44,661 nucleotides of DNA from Actinobacteria bacterium OV450 (GCA_001298555.1 LJCW01000339.1:1-44661); one strand, 5' to 3'; counted from the stretch's first letter, positions 32,181 to 40,396 are shown. Translations and numbers: made by a program. The notes: generated by a model from the letters alone, not told the origin.

Positions 32181-32192
32181 GTGAATCCTTAA
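32181..32192 (-). promoter_or_regulatory. Shared motif TTAAGGATTCAC upstream of the xylF -35
   Basis: TTAAGGATTCAC lies a few bases upstream of the proposed -35. A near copy, TTAAGGTTCAC, lies at the ROK gene promoter (33515-33525) in the same orientation. It is a candidate site for the ROK regulator or another common regulator. This is an inference from the pair only. Confidence 0.45.
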
Positions 32193-32215
32193 CGAGATGA
32201 CAACGGTGCCATCCG

Positions 32216-33418
32216 TTATCTAACTGAAGGCAAAAGCTTGAGGTTCGAAGAATCGGTCAGAAGGGTTGAATCACCCATCTCGCTCAGCACCAGCGCGAGT
32301 GCGCCCAGCACCTCGGCCCGGCCGCCCAACGATCCTGTGAGAACCGAGAGTTGACGTGCCGCACTGGGGATCGCGTACCGGCTCACGGACTCGCGTATGG
32401 GGGCCAGGACCAGCTCACCGGCCTCGGCCAGCGAGCCCCCGAGCACCACCCGGCTGGGGTTGAGGACGTTGCACAGGTTCGCGACACCACTACCCACATG
32501 GCGGCCGACGTCGGCGATGACGCGGCGGCACCCCGGGTCGCCCTCCCGGGCCAGTTCGACCACCCGCTCCATGGTGAGCTCGGGCCCGTGCGTGCTCTGC
32601 AGCAGCGGCAGGACGTACCGGGCCGCGGCGAAGGTCTCCAGGCAGCCGCGGTTGCCGCAGCGGCAGACCGGGCCCGACTCGTCCAGGGTGATGTGCCCGA
32701 TCTCGCCGGCGGTTCCCCCCGGACCCCGGTAGATCTGGCCGTTGATCACCAGGCCGGCGCCCACGCCGCTCGCGACCTTGATGTACGCGAGGTCCTTGAC
32801 CCCCCGGCCACTGCCCCACACCAGCTCCCCGAGCGCTCCGAGGTTGGCGTCGTTGTCCACGTACACGGGCACGCCGAGGCGCTGCGAGAGCTCCTGGCGC
32901 GGGTTGATGCCGGCCCAGCCCGGCAGGATCGCGGTGGAGCCCAGGGTGCCGGACTCCACGTCGATGGGGCCGGGGACGCCGAGCCCGACGCCGATGACCT
33001 TCTCCCGTCCCACCCCGATGCCCGCGATCAGCTCTCCGACCAGGGCCTCGGCCCGGTCGAAGCCGTCCGCCCAGGAGGCGTCCACGTCCAGCGGGGCCGA
33101 TTCCTCGGCCAGGACCTGGTGGGCGAGGTTGCCGACGGCCACCCGCAGGTGGGTGTGGCCGAAGTCCACGCCGATCACGATGCCCGCGTCACCGCTGAGC
33201 GAGACGCTGCGCGCCCGCCGGCCGCCCGCCGAGGTGTCCGTGACCTCGACGGTCCCACCCTCCTTGAGTTCGCGGACGATGTTGGAGACCGTGGCCGCCG
33301 ACAGTCCGGTGGACCGGGCGATCTCCGCCTGGGTCAGCGAACCGGCGAGCCGCACGGCCCGCACGACCCGTTCGAGATTCGCGCGGTGCAGTGAAGACTG
33401 CGATCCGGGAGTCTGCAC
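32216..33418 (-). CDS. rok7B7: ROK-family transcriptional regulator, Rok7B7-like
   Basis: A 400-residue regulator. Residues about 15-75 form a winged helix-turn-helix (LTQAEIARSTGLSAATVSNIVRELKEGG). A ROK sugar-kinase-like domain follows: VIGVDFGHTHLRVAVGN (ATP-site-like), VYVDNDANLGALGELVWGSG, GEIGHITL and the zinc-binding motif CRCGNRGCLET. The gene lies beside xylFGH and near ngcEFG. In Streptomyces coelicolor, Rok7B7 (SCO6008) has this context and affects xylose uptake and carbon catabolite repression, so I assign it as that ortholog by synteny and family. The GTG at 33418 is preceded by AGGAG at about 10 bases. Promoter and shared motif are described separately. Confidence 0.88.
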   Translation of the reverse strand: MQTPGSQSSLHRANLERVVRAVRLAGSLTQAEIARSTGLSAATVSNIVRELKEGGTVEVTDTSAGGRRARSVSLSGDAGIVIGVDFGHTHLRVAVGNLAHQVLAEESAPLDVDASWADGFDRAEALVGELIAGIGVGREKVIGVGLGVPGPIDVESGTLGSTAILPGWAGINPRQELSQRLGVPVYVDNDANLGALGELVWGSGRGVKDLAYIKVASGVGAGLVINGQIYRGPGGTAGEIGHITLDESGPVCRCGNRGCLETFAAARYVLPLLQSTHGPELTMERVVELAREGDPGCRRVIADVGRHVGSGVANLCNVLNPSRVVLGGSLAEAGELVLAPIRESVSRYAIPSAARQLSVLTGSLGGRAEVLGALALVLSEMGDSTLLTDSSNLKLLPSVR

Positions 33419-33514
33419 GACTCATCCACTCCTGCCCATTAGCGACGTCCGACCGTCGCCCCCCGAGCCGGCATCACGGCCTGGTGCTCCGAGACCCCGG
33501 CGTCTCTCCAACTT

Positions 33515-33525
33515 GTGAACCTTAA
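33515..33525 (-). promoter_or_regulatory. Shared motif TTAAGGTTCAC at the ROK gene start site
   Basis: TTAAGGTTCAC directly follows the proposed -10 of the ROK gene, where a repressor would block initiation. It matches the element upstream of xylF except for one missing A. Confidence 0.45.
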
Positions 33526-33553
33526 GTCGAGCCTTTGGCCTTCCAGACGTCAA
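33525..33553 (-). promoter_or_regulatory. Candidate promoter of the ROK regulator gene
   Basis: On the minus strand, TTGACG (33548-33553) and TCGACT (33525-33530) are separated by 17 bases. This would give a leader of about 100 bases. Confidence 0.5.
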
Positions 33554-33604
33554 GAGGCTGACACGGAACGAAACGGCCACTTCCGGTCATAAGTATGAGA
33601 GACA

Positions 33605-33770
33605 TCCCTCGTGATCGTGTTACGGTCGCTGAGGCGCCGGTCCTCTGCGGCCTTTCCGGCCGGACGGGCGCCCCGTCATGACAGCGCTGCGCGAGGAGGT
33701 GTTCGGGATGAGTCCCGACCGAAGTCCTCGCAGCGCTCCCGTCGGCTGACCCGGATCAGCCGGTCTCCCC
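33605..33770 (+). ncRNA. Structured 5' leader of mgtA, candidate Mg-responsive RNA/attenuator
   Basis: Three consecutive folds are visible. First, GGCGCC (33633-33638) pairs with 33667-33672, with inner pairings GTCC/GGAC (33640-33643 with 33662-33665) and GGCC/GGCC (33649-33652 with 33658-33661). Second, a long stem pairs 33683-33689 plus 33692-33697 with 33725-33737, enclosing an inner stem 33703-33708/33713-33718. Third, CGGCTGA (33743-33749) pairs with TCAGCCG (33756-33762). The second stem buries a GAGGAGG ribosome binding site, and the third covers the stop codon of a short open frame. The M-box Mg riboswitch was considered: only a TGAGGC-like piece fits, so I do not claim it. Confidence 0.55.
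33708..33749 (+). CDS. Candidate leader peptide of mgtA (13 residues, 3 prolines)
   Basis: The frame reads MSPDRSPRSAPVG and ends in TGA. It begins eight bases after GAGGAGG (33693-33699), a near-ideal ribosome binding site. Its codons include AGT twice, CGA, CCT and GCT, which are uncommon in this GC-rich genome, and three of 13 residues are Pro. The ribosome binding site and the end of the frame both lie in RNA stems of the mgtA leader. Salmonella mgtA is controlled by translation of a short proline-containing leader (MgtL); this would be an analogous arrangement, not a recognisable homolog. A longer in-frame ATG at 33678 has no clear ribosome binding site. Translation is inferred. Confidence 0.5.
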   Translation: MSPDRSPRSAPVG

Positions 33771-34011
33771 CTGAGTGCGCACGGCCGCGGCAATACGCCG
33801 CTCGGCCGCGGTCGTCCGCTGCCCCGTGCGGTCCTGCGTTCCTTCTCACTCCCCCTTCCCTGCGCATGCCCGGCCCGCCCGCCGGGCGTGCGTCATCCAT
33901 GCCCCTCGGCGTGCCCGACGGCGCTCCGCGCCGCCCCGCGCCGACCCACGATCACTCCACGTGACCGCGCGGCTCCGTGCTGCCCGGACGCCGTGGAGGG
34001 AGGTATGCGTC

Positions 34012-36759
34012 ATGACCATGCTCACCCCCCGTACCCCGGCCAGGCTCGCACCGCCGGGCCAGGGCCGCCGGGAGCGCAAGGCCGCCGAGCTGGAGACCCG
34101 CACCCGGCTCGCCGGCGAGCGGCTCGCCGGGTTCAGCGGCCGCCCCGCCGTCCAGGTCCTCCAGGAGCTCTCCGCCACCCGCGACGGCCTCACGCACGCT
34201 GAGGCGGCGCTGCGCCTGGAGCGGCACGGTCCCAACGTCGTCGCCCACGAGCGCGCCCCGCGCTGGTGGCTCCGGCTGGCGAAGGCGTTCTGGAACCCGT
34301 TCATCGCCGTCCTGGTCTTCCTGGCCGCCGTCATGTGGTGGCAGGACCCGGCCGACCCCGGCGTCGTCATCCTCTCCGTGATGGTGGCGGTCAGCGGGCT
34401 GCTGCGGTTCTGGCAGGAGTTCCGCTCGGGCCGGGCCGCCGACGCGCTCAGGCGGCTCGTCACGACCACCTGTGCGGTGCAGCGCCGGGCCGGCGGCGGC
34501 TCGGGCCCGACCACGTTCGAGGTGCCCATGGACCAGGTGGTCCCGGGCGACGTGGTGAAGCTGGCCGCCGGGGACCTGGTACCGGCGGACCTGCGGCTCA
34601 TCACCTCCAAGGACCTGATGGTCGGCCAGGCCGCGCTGTCCGGCGAGTCCCTGCCGGTCGCCAAGGCCGACCTCCCCCCGCGCTCCACCGGCGGGTCCCG
34701 CGGCGCCGAGGACCTCGGCCGGTGCGCGACGAGCGACCCGGTCGAAGCCGACAACCTGGTCCTGACGGGGACGTCGGTCACCTCCGGCACCGCCACCGGG
34801 GTGGTCGTCGCCACCGGCGCCGGAACCTGGTTCGGCTCGATGGCCGGCTCGCTGGCCGGCGAGCGCCCGCAGACCAACTTCGACAACGGCGTGCGCAGGG
34901 TCAGCTTCCTGCTGATCCGCTTCATGCTGGTCATGGTCCCGGTCGTGTTCGCGGTCAACGGGCTCACCAAGGGCGACTGGGACGAGGCCTTCCTCTTCGG
35001 CGTCGCCGTCGCGGTCGGCCTGACCCCCGAGATGCTGCCGATGGTCGTCTCCGCCAACCTGGCGCGCGGCGCGGTCGCCATGTCGAGGCGGAAGGTCGTC
35101 GTCAAACGGCTCAACGCGATCCAGAACCTGGGCGCCATGGACGTGCTCTGCACGGACAAGACCGGCACCCTCACCGAGGACCGGATCGTCCTGGACCGCT
35201 ACCTGGACGTGCACGGCGACGAGGACGGCGAGGTCCTCGAGTACGGCTACCTCAACGCCCACTTCCAGACCGGCTTGCGGAGCCTGATGGACCGGGCGGT
35301 CATCGACCGCGTGGACGAGGCCGAGGAGGTTGTCGTCGACGCACGGTTCTCGATGGTCGACGAGATCCCCTTCGACTTCGCCCGCCGCCGGATGTCCGTG
35401 GTCCTGCGCCGCAACAGCGTCGTGGGGGACCTCGGCCGCCCCGAACACATCATGATCACCAAGGGTGCGGTGGAGGAGGTCCTGGACCTCTGCACCCACA
35501 TGGCGGACGGCGGCCGCAGGGTCGCACTCACCGACGGGCTGCGCCGGTACGTCACCCGCATCGCCGAGGACGACAACCGCCGGGGGCTGCGCGTCCTCGC
35601 CGTCGCGACCCGCACGATCGACGCCCCCCGCGACACGTACACGGTCGCGGACGAGGACCGCCTCACCCTGGTCGGCTTCCTCGCCTTCCTCGACCCGCCG
35701 AAGGCCGACGCCGCCCGCGCCCTGCGCGCGCTGGCCGGCAAGGGCGTCGCGGTCAAGGTCGTCACCGGCGACAACGACCTGGTGGCCGCCCGGGTCTGCA
35801 CGGACGTGGGGCTCGACGTCGGGCACGTGGTCCTCGGCTCCGAGACCGACGCCCTCGACCAGACGGCGCTGCGCGCGCTGGCCGCCCGTACGACGGTCTT
35901 CGCCAAGGTCAACCCGGTCCAGAAGGCCCGCATCGTGCGGGCCCTGCAGGCCGACGGCCACACCGTCGGCTTCCTCGGGGACGGCATCAACGACGCGGCC
36001 GCGCTGCGCGACGCCGACGTCGGCATCTCCGTCGACACCGCCGTCGACGTCGCCAGGGAGTCGGCGGACGTCATCCTGCTGGAGAAGGATCTGACCGTCC
36101 TGGAGCAGGGCGTGATCCAGGGCCGGACCACCTTCGGCAACACGATCAAGTACATCAAGATGACGGCGTCGTCGAACTTCGGCAACGTCTTCTCGGTCCT
36201 CGTGGCGAGCGCGTTCATCCCCTTCCAGCCGATGCTCGCGATCATGCTGCTGGTGCAGAACCTGGTCTACGACATCGCGCAGCTGGCGACGCCGTGGGAC
36301 CGGATGGACGAGGAGTACCTGCGACGGCCCCGCAACTGGGACGCCCGGGGCATCGGCCGGTTCATGGTCTGCATCGGTCCGATCAGCTCGGTCTTCGACA
36401 TCGCCATGTTCGTGATCATGTGGAACGTGTTCGGCGCCGACAGCGAGGCCGAGCAGTCGCTGTTCCAGTCCGGCTGGTTCATCGAGGGACTGCTCTCGCA
36501 GACCCTGGTCGTCCACATGATCCGTACCCGGAAGATCCCCTTCCTGCAGTCCCGCGCCTCCTGGCCGGTGATGGTGATGACGGTCCTCGCGGTGCTGACC
36601 GGGCTGTACCTGCCCTTCTCGCCGCTGGCCGCCCCGCTGGGCTTCACGGCCCTGCCGGCGAGCTACTTCCCGTGGCTGATCGGCGTGCTGCTGGCGTACT
36701 GCACGCTCACGCAGCTCCTGAAGACCCTGTACATCCGCAGGTTCGGCACCTGGCTGTAG
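34012..36759 (+). CDS. mgtA: Magnesium-translocating P-type ATPase
   Basis: A 915-residue P3B-type ATPase for Mg2+ import. Visible features are an N-terminal cation-ATPase segment (QVLQELSATRDGLTHAEAALRLERHGPNVV), transmembrane helices from about residue 90, the actuator motif AALSGESLPVAK, GLTPEMLPMVVSANLARGA in helix M4, the phosphorylated Asp382 in CTDKTGTLTED, and hinge GDGINDAAALRDADVGI near residue 656. The C-terminal helices include MTASSNFGNVFSVLVASAF and MLLVQNLVYDIAQLATPWDRMD, which match MgtA/MgtB. The ATG at 34012 follows GGAGGGAGGT (33995-34004) at seven bases. The preceding ~260 untranslated bases contain the structured leader. In S. coelicolor, as I recall, the neighbouring rok and ngcG genes are adjacent, so this gene may be an insertion. 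Confidence 0.95.
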   Translation: MTMLTPRTPARLAPPGQGRRERKAAELETRTRLAGERLAGFSGRPAVQVLQELSATRDGLTHAEAALRLERHGPNVVAHERAPRWWLRLAKAFWNPFIAVLVFLAAVMWWQDPADPGVVILSVMVAVSGLLRFWQEFRSGRAADALRRLVTTTCAVQRRAGGGSGPTTFEVPMDQVVPGDVVKLAAGDLVPADLRLITSKDLMVGQAALSGESLPVAKADLPPRSTGGSRGAEDLGRCATSDPVEADNLVLTGTSVTSGTATGVVVATGAGTWFGSMAGSLAGERPQTNFDNGVRRVSFLLIRFMLVMVPVVFAVNGLTKGDWDEAFLFGVAVAVGLTPEMLPMVVSANLARGAVAMSRRKVVVKRLNAIQNLGAMDVLCTDKTGTLTEDRIVLDRYLDVHGDEDGEVLEYGYLNAHFQTGLRSLMDRAVIDRVDEAEEVVVDARFSMVDEIPFDFARRRMSVVLRRNSVVGDLGRPEHIMITKGAVEEVLDLCTHMADGGRRVALTDGLRRYVTRIAEDDNRRGLRVLAVATRTIDAPRDTYTVADEDRLTLVGFLAFLDPPKADAARALRALAGKGVAVKVVTGDNDLVAARVCTDVGLDVGHVVLGSETDALDQTALRALAARTTVFAKVNPVQKARIVRALQADGHTVGFLGDGINDAAALRDADVGISVDTAVDVARESADVILLEKDLTVLEQGVIQGRTTFGNTIKYIKMTASSNFGNVFSVLVASAFIPFQPMLAIMLLVQNLVYDIAQLATPWDRMDEEYLRRPRNWDARGIGRFMVCIGPISSVFDIAMFVIMWNVFGADSEAEQSLFQSGWFIEGLLSQTLVVHMIRTRKIPFLQSRASWPVMVMTVLAVLTGLYLPFSPLAAPLGFTALPASYFPWLIGVLLAYCTLTQLLKTLYIRRFGTWL

Positions 36760-36800
36760 AGGCGCGCCCGAGCCGTCGGCTTCCTCCGGTCGAGCGGGAG

Positions 36801-37736
36801 CTACTTGAGGGTGGCGGAGGTCAGCCCGGCCTGGATCTGCCGCTGGAAGGACAGGTAGACCACCAGCATCGGGATCATCGCGATGGTCACGCCCGCGAAC
36901 AGCACGGGCAGGTCCGTCTCGTACCCCATCTGGTACTGCAGCTGGATCAGGCCCTGGGTGAGCATGTAGCGCTCGGGGTCCGATCCGGTCTGCGGCTGCA
37001 TCAGCACGGAGGGCAGGATGTACTGGTTCCACTGGCCCAGGACATTGAATATCCCGACGCTGATCAGGCCGGGCTTGGCCATCGGCAGCATCACCTGGAA
37101 GAAGATCCGGGTGTCGGAGGCCCCGTCGATCACCGCCGCCTCGTGCACGGCCGTCGGCAGCGTGCGGAAGAACGAGTGCATGAAGAAGACGGTGAAGGGC
37201 ATCGAGTAGGCCACGTACACCAGGATCAGACCCTGGTACGTGTTGAGCATGTCCAGGCGCTTGACCATGAAGAACAGCGGGACGAGCGCGAGGAAGACGG
37301 GGAACATGGCCCCGCTGACGAAGAAGTAGTAGACGAGCCGGTTCCCCGGGAAGGGGTAGCGGGCCAGGACGTACGCCGCCATCGAGCCGAGCAGCATGGT
37401 CAGCGGGACCGAGAACACCATCACGATCAGCGTGTGGGCGAAATAGTCGCCGATGCCCTTGTCCCAGGCCCGGGAGAAGGCGTCGAAGTGCCAGTTGGAG
37501 GGCCAGCTGAGGGCCGAGCCGCCGATCTGCGAGTCGGTCTTGAACGAGCCGAGCGCCAGCCAGATCAGGGGCAGCACGATCAGTACCGCCCAGACGGCCA
37601 GGAACCCGTGCGAGAAGACGTTGAGCACCGTGCCGTCGGAGGCGGGACTCGCCCCGCCCTCGGGGCGCCCGCTCCCGCCGGACCGCTCGGCGGAGGCCTC
37701 GCCCGGGGCCTTGATCACTGTGGACTGTGCAGTCAT
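36801..37736 (-). CDS. ngcG: Carbohydrate ABC transporter permease (NgcG-like)
   Basis: A 311-residue inner component with six transmembrane helices after a ~35-residue Ser/Gly/Pro-rich cytoplasmic tail. It belongs to the MalG-type permease family. The EAA loop that contacts the ATPase is seen as EAAVIDGASDTRIFFQVMLPMAKPG. The C-terminus ends QAGLTSATLK, as common for CUT1 permeases. The ATG at 37736 follows AGGAG. It is 13 bases after the ngcF stop. No ATPase gene is in the operon; CUT1 importers in Streptomyces typically share the MsiK ATPase. The N-acetylglucosamine/chitobiose substrate is inferred from order beside the ROK gene. Confidence 0.88.
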   Translation of the reverse strand: MTAQSTVIKAPGEASAERSGGSGRPEGGASPASDGTVLNVFSHGFLAVWAVLIVLPLIWLALGSFKTDSQIGGSALSWPSNWHFDAFSRAWDKGIGDYFAHTLIVMVFSVPLTMLLGSMAAYVLARYPFPGNRLVYYFFVSGAMFPVFLALVPLFFMVKRLDMLNTYQGLILVYVAYSMPFTVFFMHSFFRTLPTAVHEAAVIDGASDTRIFFQVMLPMAKPGLISVGIFNVLGQWNQYILPSVLMQPQTGSDPERYMLTQGLIQLQYQMGYETDLPVLFAGVTIAMIPMLVVYLSFQRQIQAGLTSATLK

Positions 37737-37749
37737 GGGGGATCTCCTC

Positions 37750-38694
37750 TCAGAACTCGATGCGCTCGCGGCGGGTGGCGCGCAGCGTGACGATGGAGAG
37801 GATCATGGTCAGGACGAGCATGACGACGCCCATGGCACAGGCGTAGCCGCTCTTGCCGAAGTAGAGGAAGTTGCGCATCAGCACCGTCGCCATGACCTCG
37901 CTGTGGTGGTCGGGCCCGCCGCCGAACTGGCCGGAAGTCATGGTCGACACCAGGACGAACATGTCCATCGCGGCGATGCCGAGGTAGACCGCGGAGGTCT
38001 GCACGGAGTCCCACAGCAGGGGCAGCGTGACCTTGAGGAAGGTCTGGGCGCGCCCGGCGCCGTCGAGGAGGGCGGCCTCGTAGATGTCCTTGGGTACGGA
38101 CTGCATGGCCGCCGAGAAGAGCACCAGGTAGAAGCCGACGCCGTGCCAGACCACCACCAGGAGCAGGCACCACAGCACGAGGTCCGGCTGATTGAGCCAT
38201 TCGACGGGGTGGGCCGGGTCCACCAGGCCCAGCTTGGTCAGGAACCCGTTGAGCAGGCCGCCCTCGTCACTGCGGTACACGGCGCCGAACAGCACGGCGA
38301 GGATGGCGAGCGAGAGGACCTGCGGGAAGAAGTAGACGATCTTGTAGACGGAGGAGCCGCGGACGCCGCGGACGCCCCCGGCCCCGCTGCGCCCTCCCGC
38401 GTTCACCATGAAGGCGAAGAAGAGGGCCAGCAGGATGGTCACGGTCGGGACGAACACCAGGAGCAGCAGGTTGTGCCACAGGGCACCGCGGAAGACCTCG
38501 TCCTTCATCAGCGCCGCATAGTTGTCCAGGCCGACGAAATCGAACGTGGGCGACTGTCCCGACCAGTTGGTGAAGGAGTAGCCGAACGTCTGGATGTACG
38601 GCCAGATGACGAAAGTCAGGTACAGCGCGAGCGGCAGGAACAGGAAGCCGGCGATGAAGCCGGTCCGTCCCGCGCCCCGGGCTACTTGGCTCAT
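37750..38694 (-). CDS. ngcF: Carbohydrate ABC transporter permease (NgcF-like)
   Basis: A 314-residue MalF-type permease with six predicted transmembrane segments. It begins FIAGFLFLPLALYLTFVIWPYIQTFGYSFTNW, and the ATPase-contact EAA loop reads EAALLDGAGRAQTFLKVTLPLLWDS. The ATG at 38694 starts the recognisable protein. The frame continues upstream into ngcE but reads as antisense-like low-complexity sequence there. It lies 23 bases after the ngcE stop and forms the membrane pair with NgcG. Confidence 0.88.
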   Translation of the reverse strand: MSQVARGAGRTGFIAGFLFLPLALYLTFVIWPYIQTFGYSFTNWSGQSPTFDFVGLDNYAALMKDEVFRGALWHNLLLLVFVPTVTILLALFFAFMVNAGGRSGAGGVRGVRGSSVYKIVYFFPQVLSLAILAVLFGAVYRSDEGGLLNGFLTKLGLVDPAHPVEWLNQPDLVLWCLLLVVVWHGVGFYLVLFSAAMQSVPKDIYEAALLDGAGRAQTFLKVTLPLLWDSVQTSAVYLGIAAMDMFVLVSTMTSGQFGGGPDHHSEVMATVLMRNFLYFGKSGYACAMGVVMLVLTMILSIVTLRATRRERIEF

Positions 38695-38717
38695 GGTGTC
38701 CGCCCCTTGGACGTGGG

Positions 38718-40151
38718 TCAGCTGCGGTGGTTGTTCTTGGCGTTCGGGTCCTTGGCAGCCTTGTCTACCGCAGCCTGGGCCCGCTTGATCCATTCCTTTG
38801 GCTGGATCCGCTTGGCCATCAGCTCATTGGACGCGTTCTGGATCTCGGTGTCCATTTCGCTGTACCAGTCGGGGTACAGGTAGTTGAAGGTGTTCGATCC
38901 GGCGGTCTTGACGGCCGCGACCGCCGAGGCCGTGCCCGGGCGCAGCTTGACGTTCGGGTCGACGCCGTCCTTGACCACGGTGAGGGAGTTGGCCTGCTGG
39001 GCGAAGAGGGTCGACCATTCGCGGGACAGCATCGTCCGGAGGAACTCCAGGCCGCCGGCCTTGTTGGCGGCCTTCTCGGGGACGATGAAGGGCTCGCCCG
39101 CGCCGGCCCTGATGGCCTCGAAGGGCAGCTTGCTGTCCGCGAGGGCCGGCACCGGCAGGAACTTCATGTCGAAGTCCTCCGGGGTCTGCTTGAGCTGCTC
39201 GTTCTCCAGCCAGGAGCCGGAGGGGATGAAGGCGGCCTTGTACTGGTTCCAGGCGGTCTGGGACTCCGTATGGGTGAGGCCGTTCGTGCCGGCCATCAGC
39301 AGGTCCTTCTCGACCACCTCGTAGACGGCCTCGACGGCGGCGAGGGCGGCGGGGTTGCCCTCGAAGGCGTTCGGTTCGAGGTTGTCGATCGCCTTCATGG
39401 CCTCCAGACCGCCCTTCTTGGCGATCAGGTCCATGATGACGACGTTGATGTAGTACGGGTACTTGCCCTGGTGGGCGAGTCCGCCGATGCCGGCGGCCTT
39501 GGCCTTGGTGCAGATGTCGAGGAACTCGTCCCAGGTCTTCGGCTCGGTCCAGCCCTTCTCCTTGAAGAGCTTGCCCGAGTACCAGAAGCCGTAGACGGTG
39601 TAGACGTAGTAGAGGGCGACGAACTTGCCGCCCTGGGTGCCCTGTTCGACGGTGCCGGGGATGAGCATGTCCCGGACCTTCCTGGCCGGGTCGTCGAGCG
39701 AGGGTGCGTCGAGGACGGCGGTGAGATCGGCGAGCTGGCCGCCCTTGGCGAGGACGTCGACCTTGATCTGCTGGGCGCCCGAGTCGTCGATGACGTCCGG
39801 CGGGTTGCCGCCGTTGAAACGGGGCTGGAGCTTGGCGGCGATCTCCTGGGTCCCAAGGTGGGAGCTGGTGGTGCCCCACTTCTTGTCGAAGGCGGCCTCC
39901 CAGGCCTTCGCGTAGTCGTCGCCGAAGCCGCCCTTGAAGACGACGACGTCGAGCTTGCCGCCCTTGGCGACGCCGAACGGGTTCTCCTTGGTCACCGCCC
40001 CCTTGTCCGGCCCCTTCGTCGAGGTGTCCCCACCGCCGGAGGCGCAGGCGGACAGGAAGCTCATCGTGGGCACCGAGATCAGTCCCAGCGCTGCGGAGCG
40101 CTTGATCAGGTCACGGCGGCCGAGGCCCTCACCAGTGGATCCCATGCTCAT
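38718..40151 (-). CDS. ngcE: N-acetylglucosamine/carbohydrate-binding lipoprotein NgcE-like
   Basis: A 477-residue extracellular solute-binding protein (CUT1 family 1). The N-terminus has a twin-arginine-like motif GRRDLIKRSAALGL and a lipobox LSAC, so it may be a Tat-exported lipoprotein. The mature sequence includes LDVVVFKGGFGDDYAKAWEAAFDKKWG, KLQPRFNGGNPPDVIDDSGAQQIKVD, PYYINVVIMDLIAKKGG and TAWNQYKAAFIPSGSWLENEQ. It delivers sugar to NgcFG. The start is ATG 40151 or ATG 40145; the GAGG ribosome binding site is two bases from the first and eight from the second, which favours 40145. A DasR-type site lies over its promoter. Confidence 0.88.
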   Translation of the reverse strand: MSMGSTGEGLGRRDLIKRSAALGLISVPTMSFLSACASGGGDTSTKGPDKGAVTKENPFGVAKGGKLDVVVFKGGFGDDYAKAWEAAFDKKWGTTSSHLGTQEIAAKLQPRFNGGNPPDVIDDSGAQQIKVDVLAKGGQLADLTAVLDAPSLDDPARKVRDMLIPGTVEQGTQGGKFVALYYVYTVYGFWYSGKLFKEKGWTEPKTWDEFLDICTKAKAAGIGGLAHQGKYPYYINVVIMDLIAKKGGLEAMKAIDNLEPNAFEGNPAALAAVEAVYEVVEKDLLMAGTNGLTHTESQTAWNQYKAAFIPSGSWLENEQLKQTPEDFDMKFLPVPALADSKLPFEAIRAGAGEPFIVPEKAANKAGGLEFLRTMLSREWSTLFAQQANSLTVVKDGVDPNVKLRPGTASAVAAVKTAGSNTFNYLYPDWYSEMDTEIQNASNELMAKRIQPKEWIKRAQAAVDKAAKDPNAKNNHRS

Positions 40152-40287
40152 GTCCTCGCCTTCGTCAGAAGTGTGAAGGAGGTCGGGACTCGACGAATGC
40201 ACGTGGTCACCGCGCATACGGACATCGCCGCAGGTCCCCGCCGTCCCCCGGTCCGGTGCCGCTCGTACCGCGGTGATCCGGACGGGC

Positions 40288-40303
40288 ACAGGTATAGTCC
40301 ACT
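40288..40303. promoter_or_regulatory. Candidate DasR-responsive element (dre) upstream of ngcE
   Basis: ACAGGTATAGTCCACT is close to the known DasR consensus, built on ACTGGTCTAGACCACT-like palindromes. It differs by two bases from ACTGGTCTAGTCCACT, an allowed consensus variant. It covers the proposed ngcE -10, so DasR binding would block transcription until GlcN-6-P accumulates. The functional reading is an inference. Confidence 0.6.
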
Positions 40304-40320
40304 TCCGCTCGTGTGAGCAA
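40291..40320 (-). promoter_or_regulatory. Candidate ngcE promoter
   Basis: On the minus strand, TTGCTC (40315-40320) and TATACC (40291-40296) are separated by 18 bases. The -10 is inside the dre-like site. Confidence 0.45.
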
Positions 40321-40396
40321 GATCATGCACACGGTTGTCTGTCAGCTTTTCCGAGTTGAGACCTCCCCGAAACCTGGACCCGGCCGGAAAAGGCGG

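Larger units (their letters stand above)
33419..34011. other. Long divergent intergenic region between rok and mgtA
   Basis: This 593-base gap holds the ROK promoter and shared motif (minus strand), then the mgtA leader folds and short frame (plus strand). From about 33770 to 34000 the frame is open in phase with mgtA but encodes an Arg/Pro-rich extension unlike P-type ATPases, so I treat it as untranslated. A hairpin GCGGC-AATAC-GCCGC lies at about 33789-33803. Confidence 0.6.

Noticed and set aside
33605..33700. Definite M-box (ykoK) Mg riboswitch
   Set aside because: A TGAGGC-like piece is present, but I could not match the remaining conserved segments, so I report a structured leader only.
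33775..34011. N-terminal extension of mgtA
   Set aside because: The added residues are Arg/Pro-rich with no similarity to P-type ATPases, while ATG 34012 has a strong ribosome binding site.
34266..37790. A 1174-codon plus-strand frame overlapping mgtA and ngcG
   Set aside because: It is out of phase with mgtA, is Arg/Gly/Pro/Ala-rich and contains no recognisable domain; it is a product of high GC.
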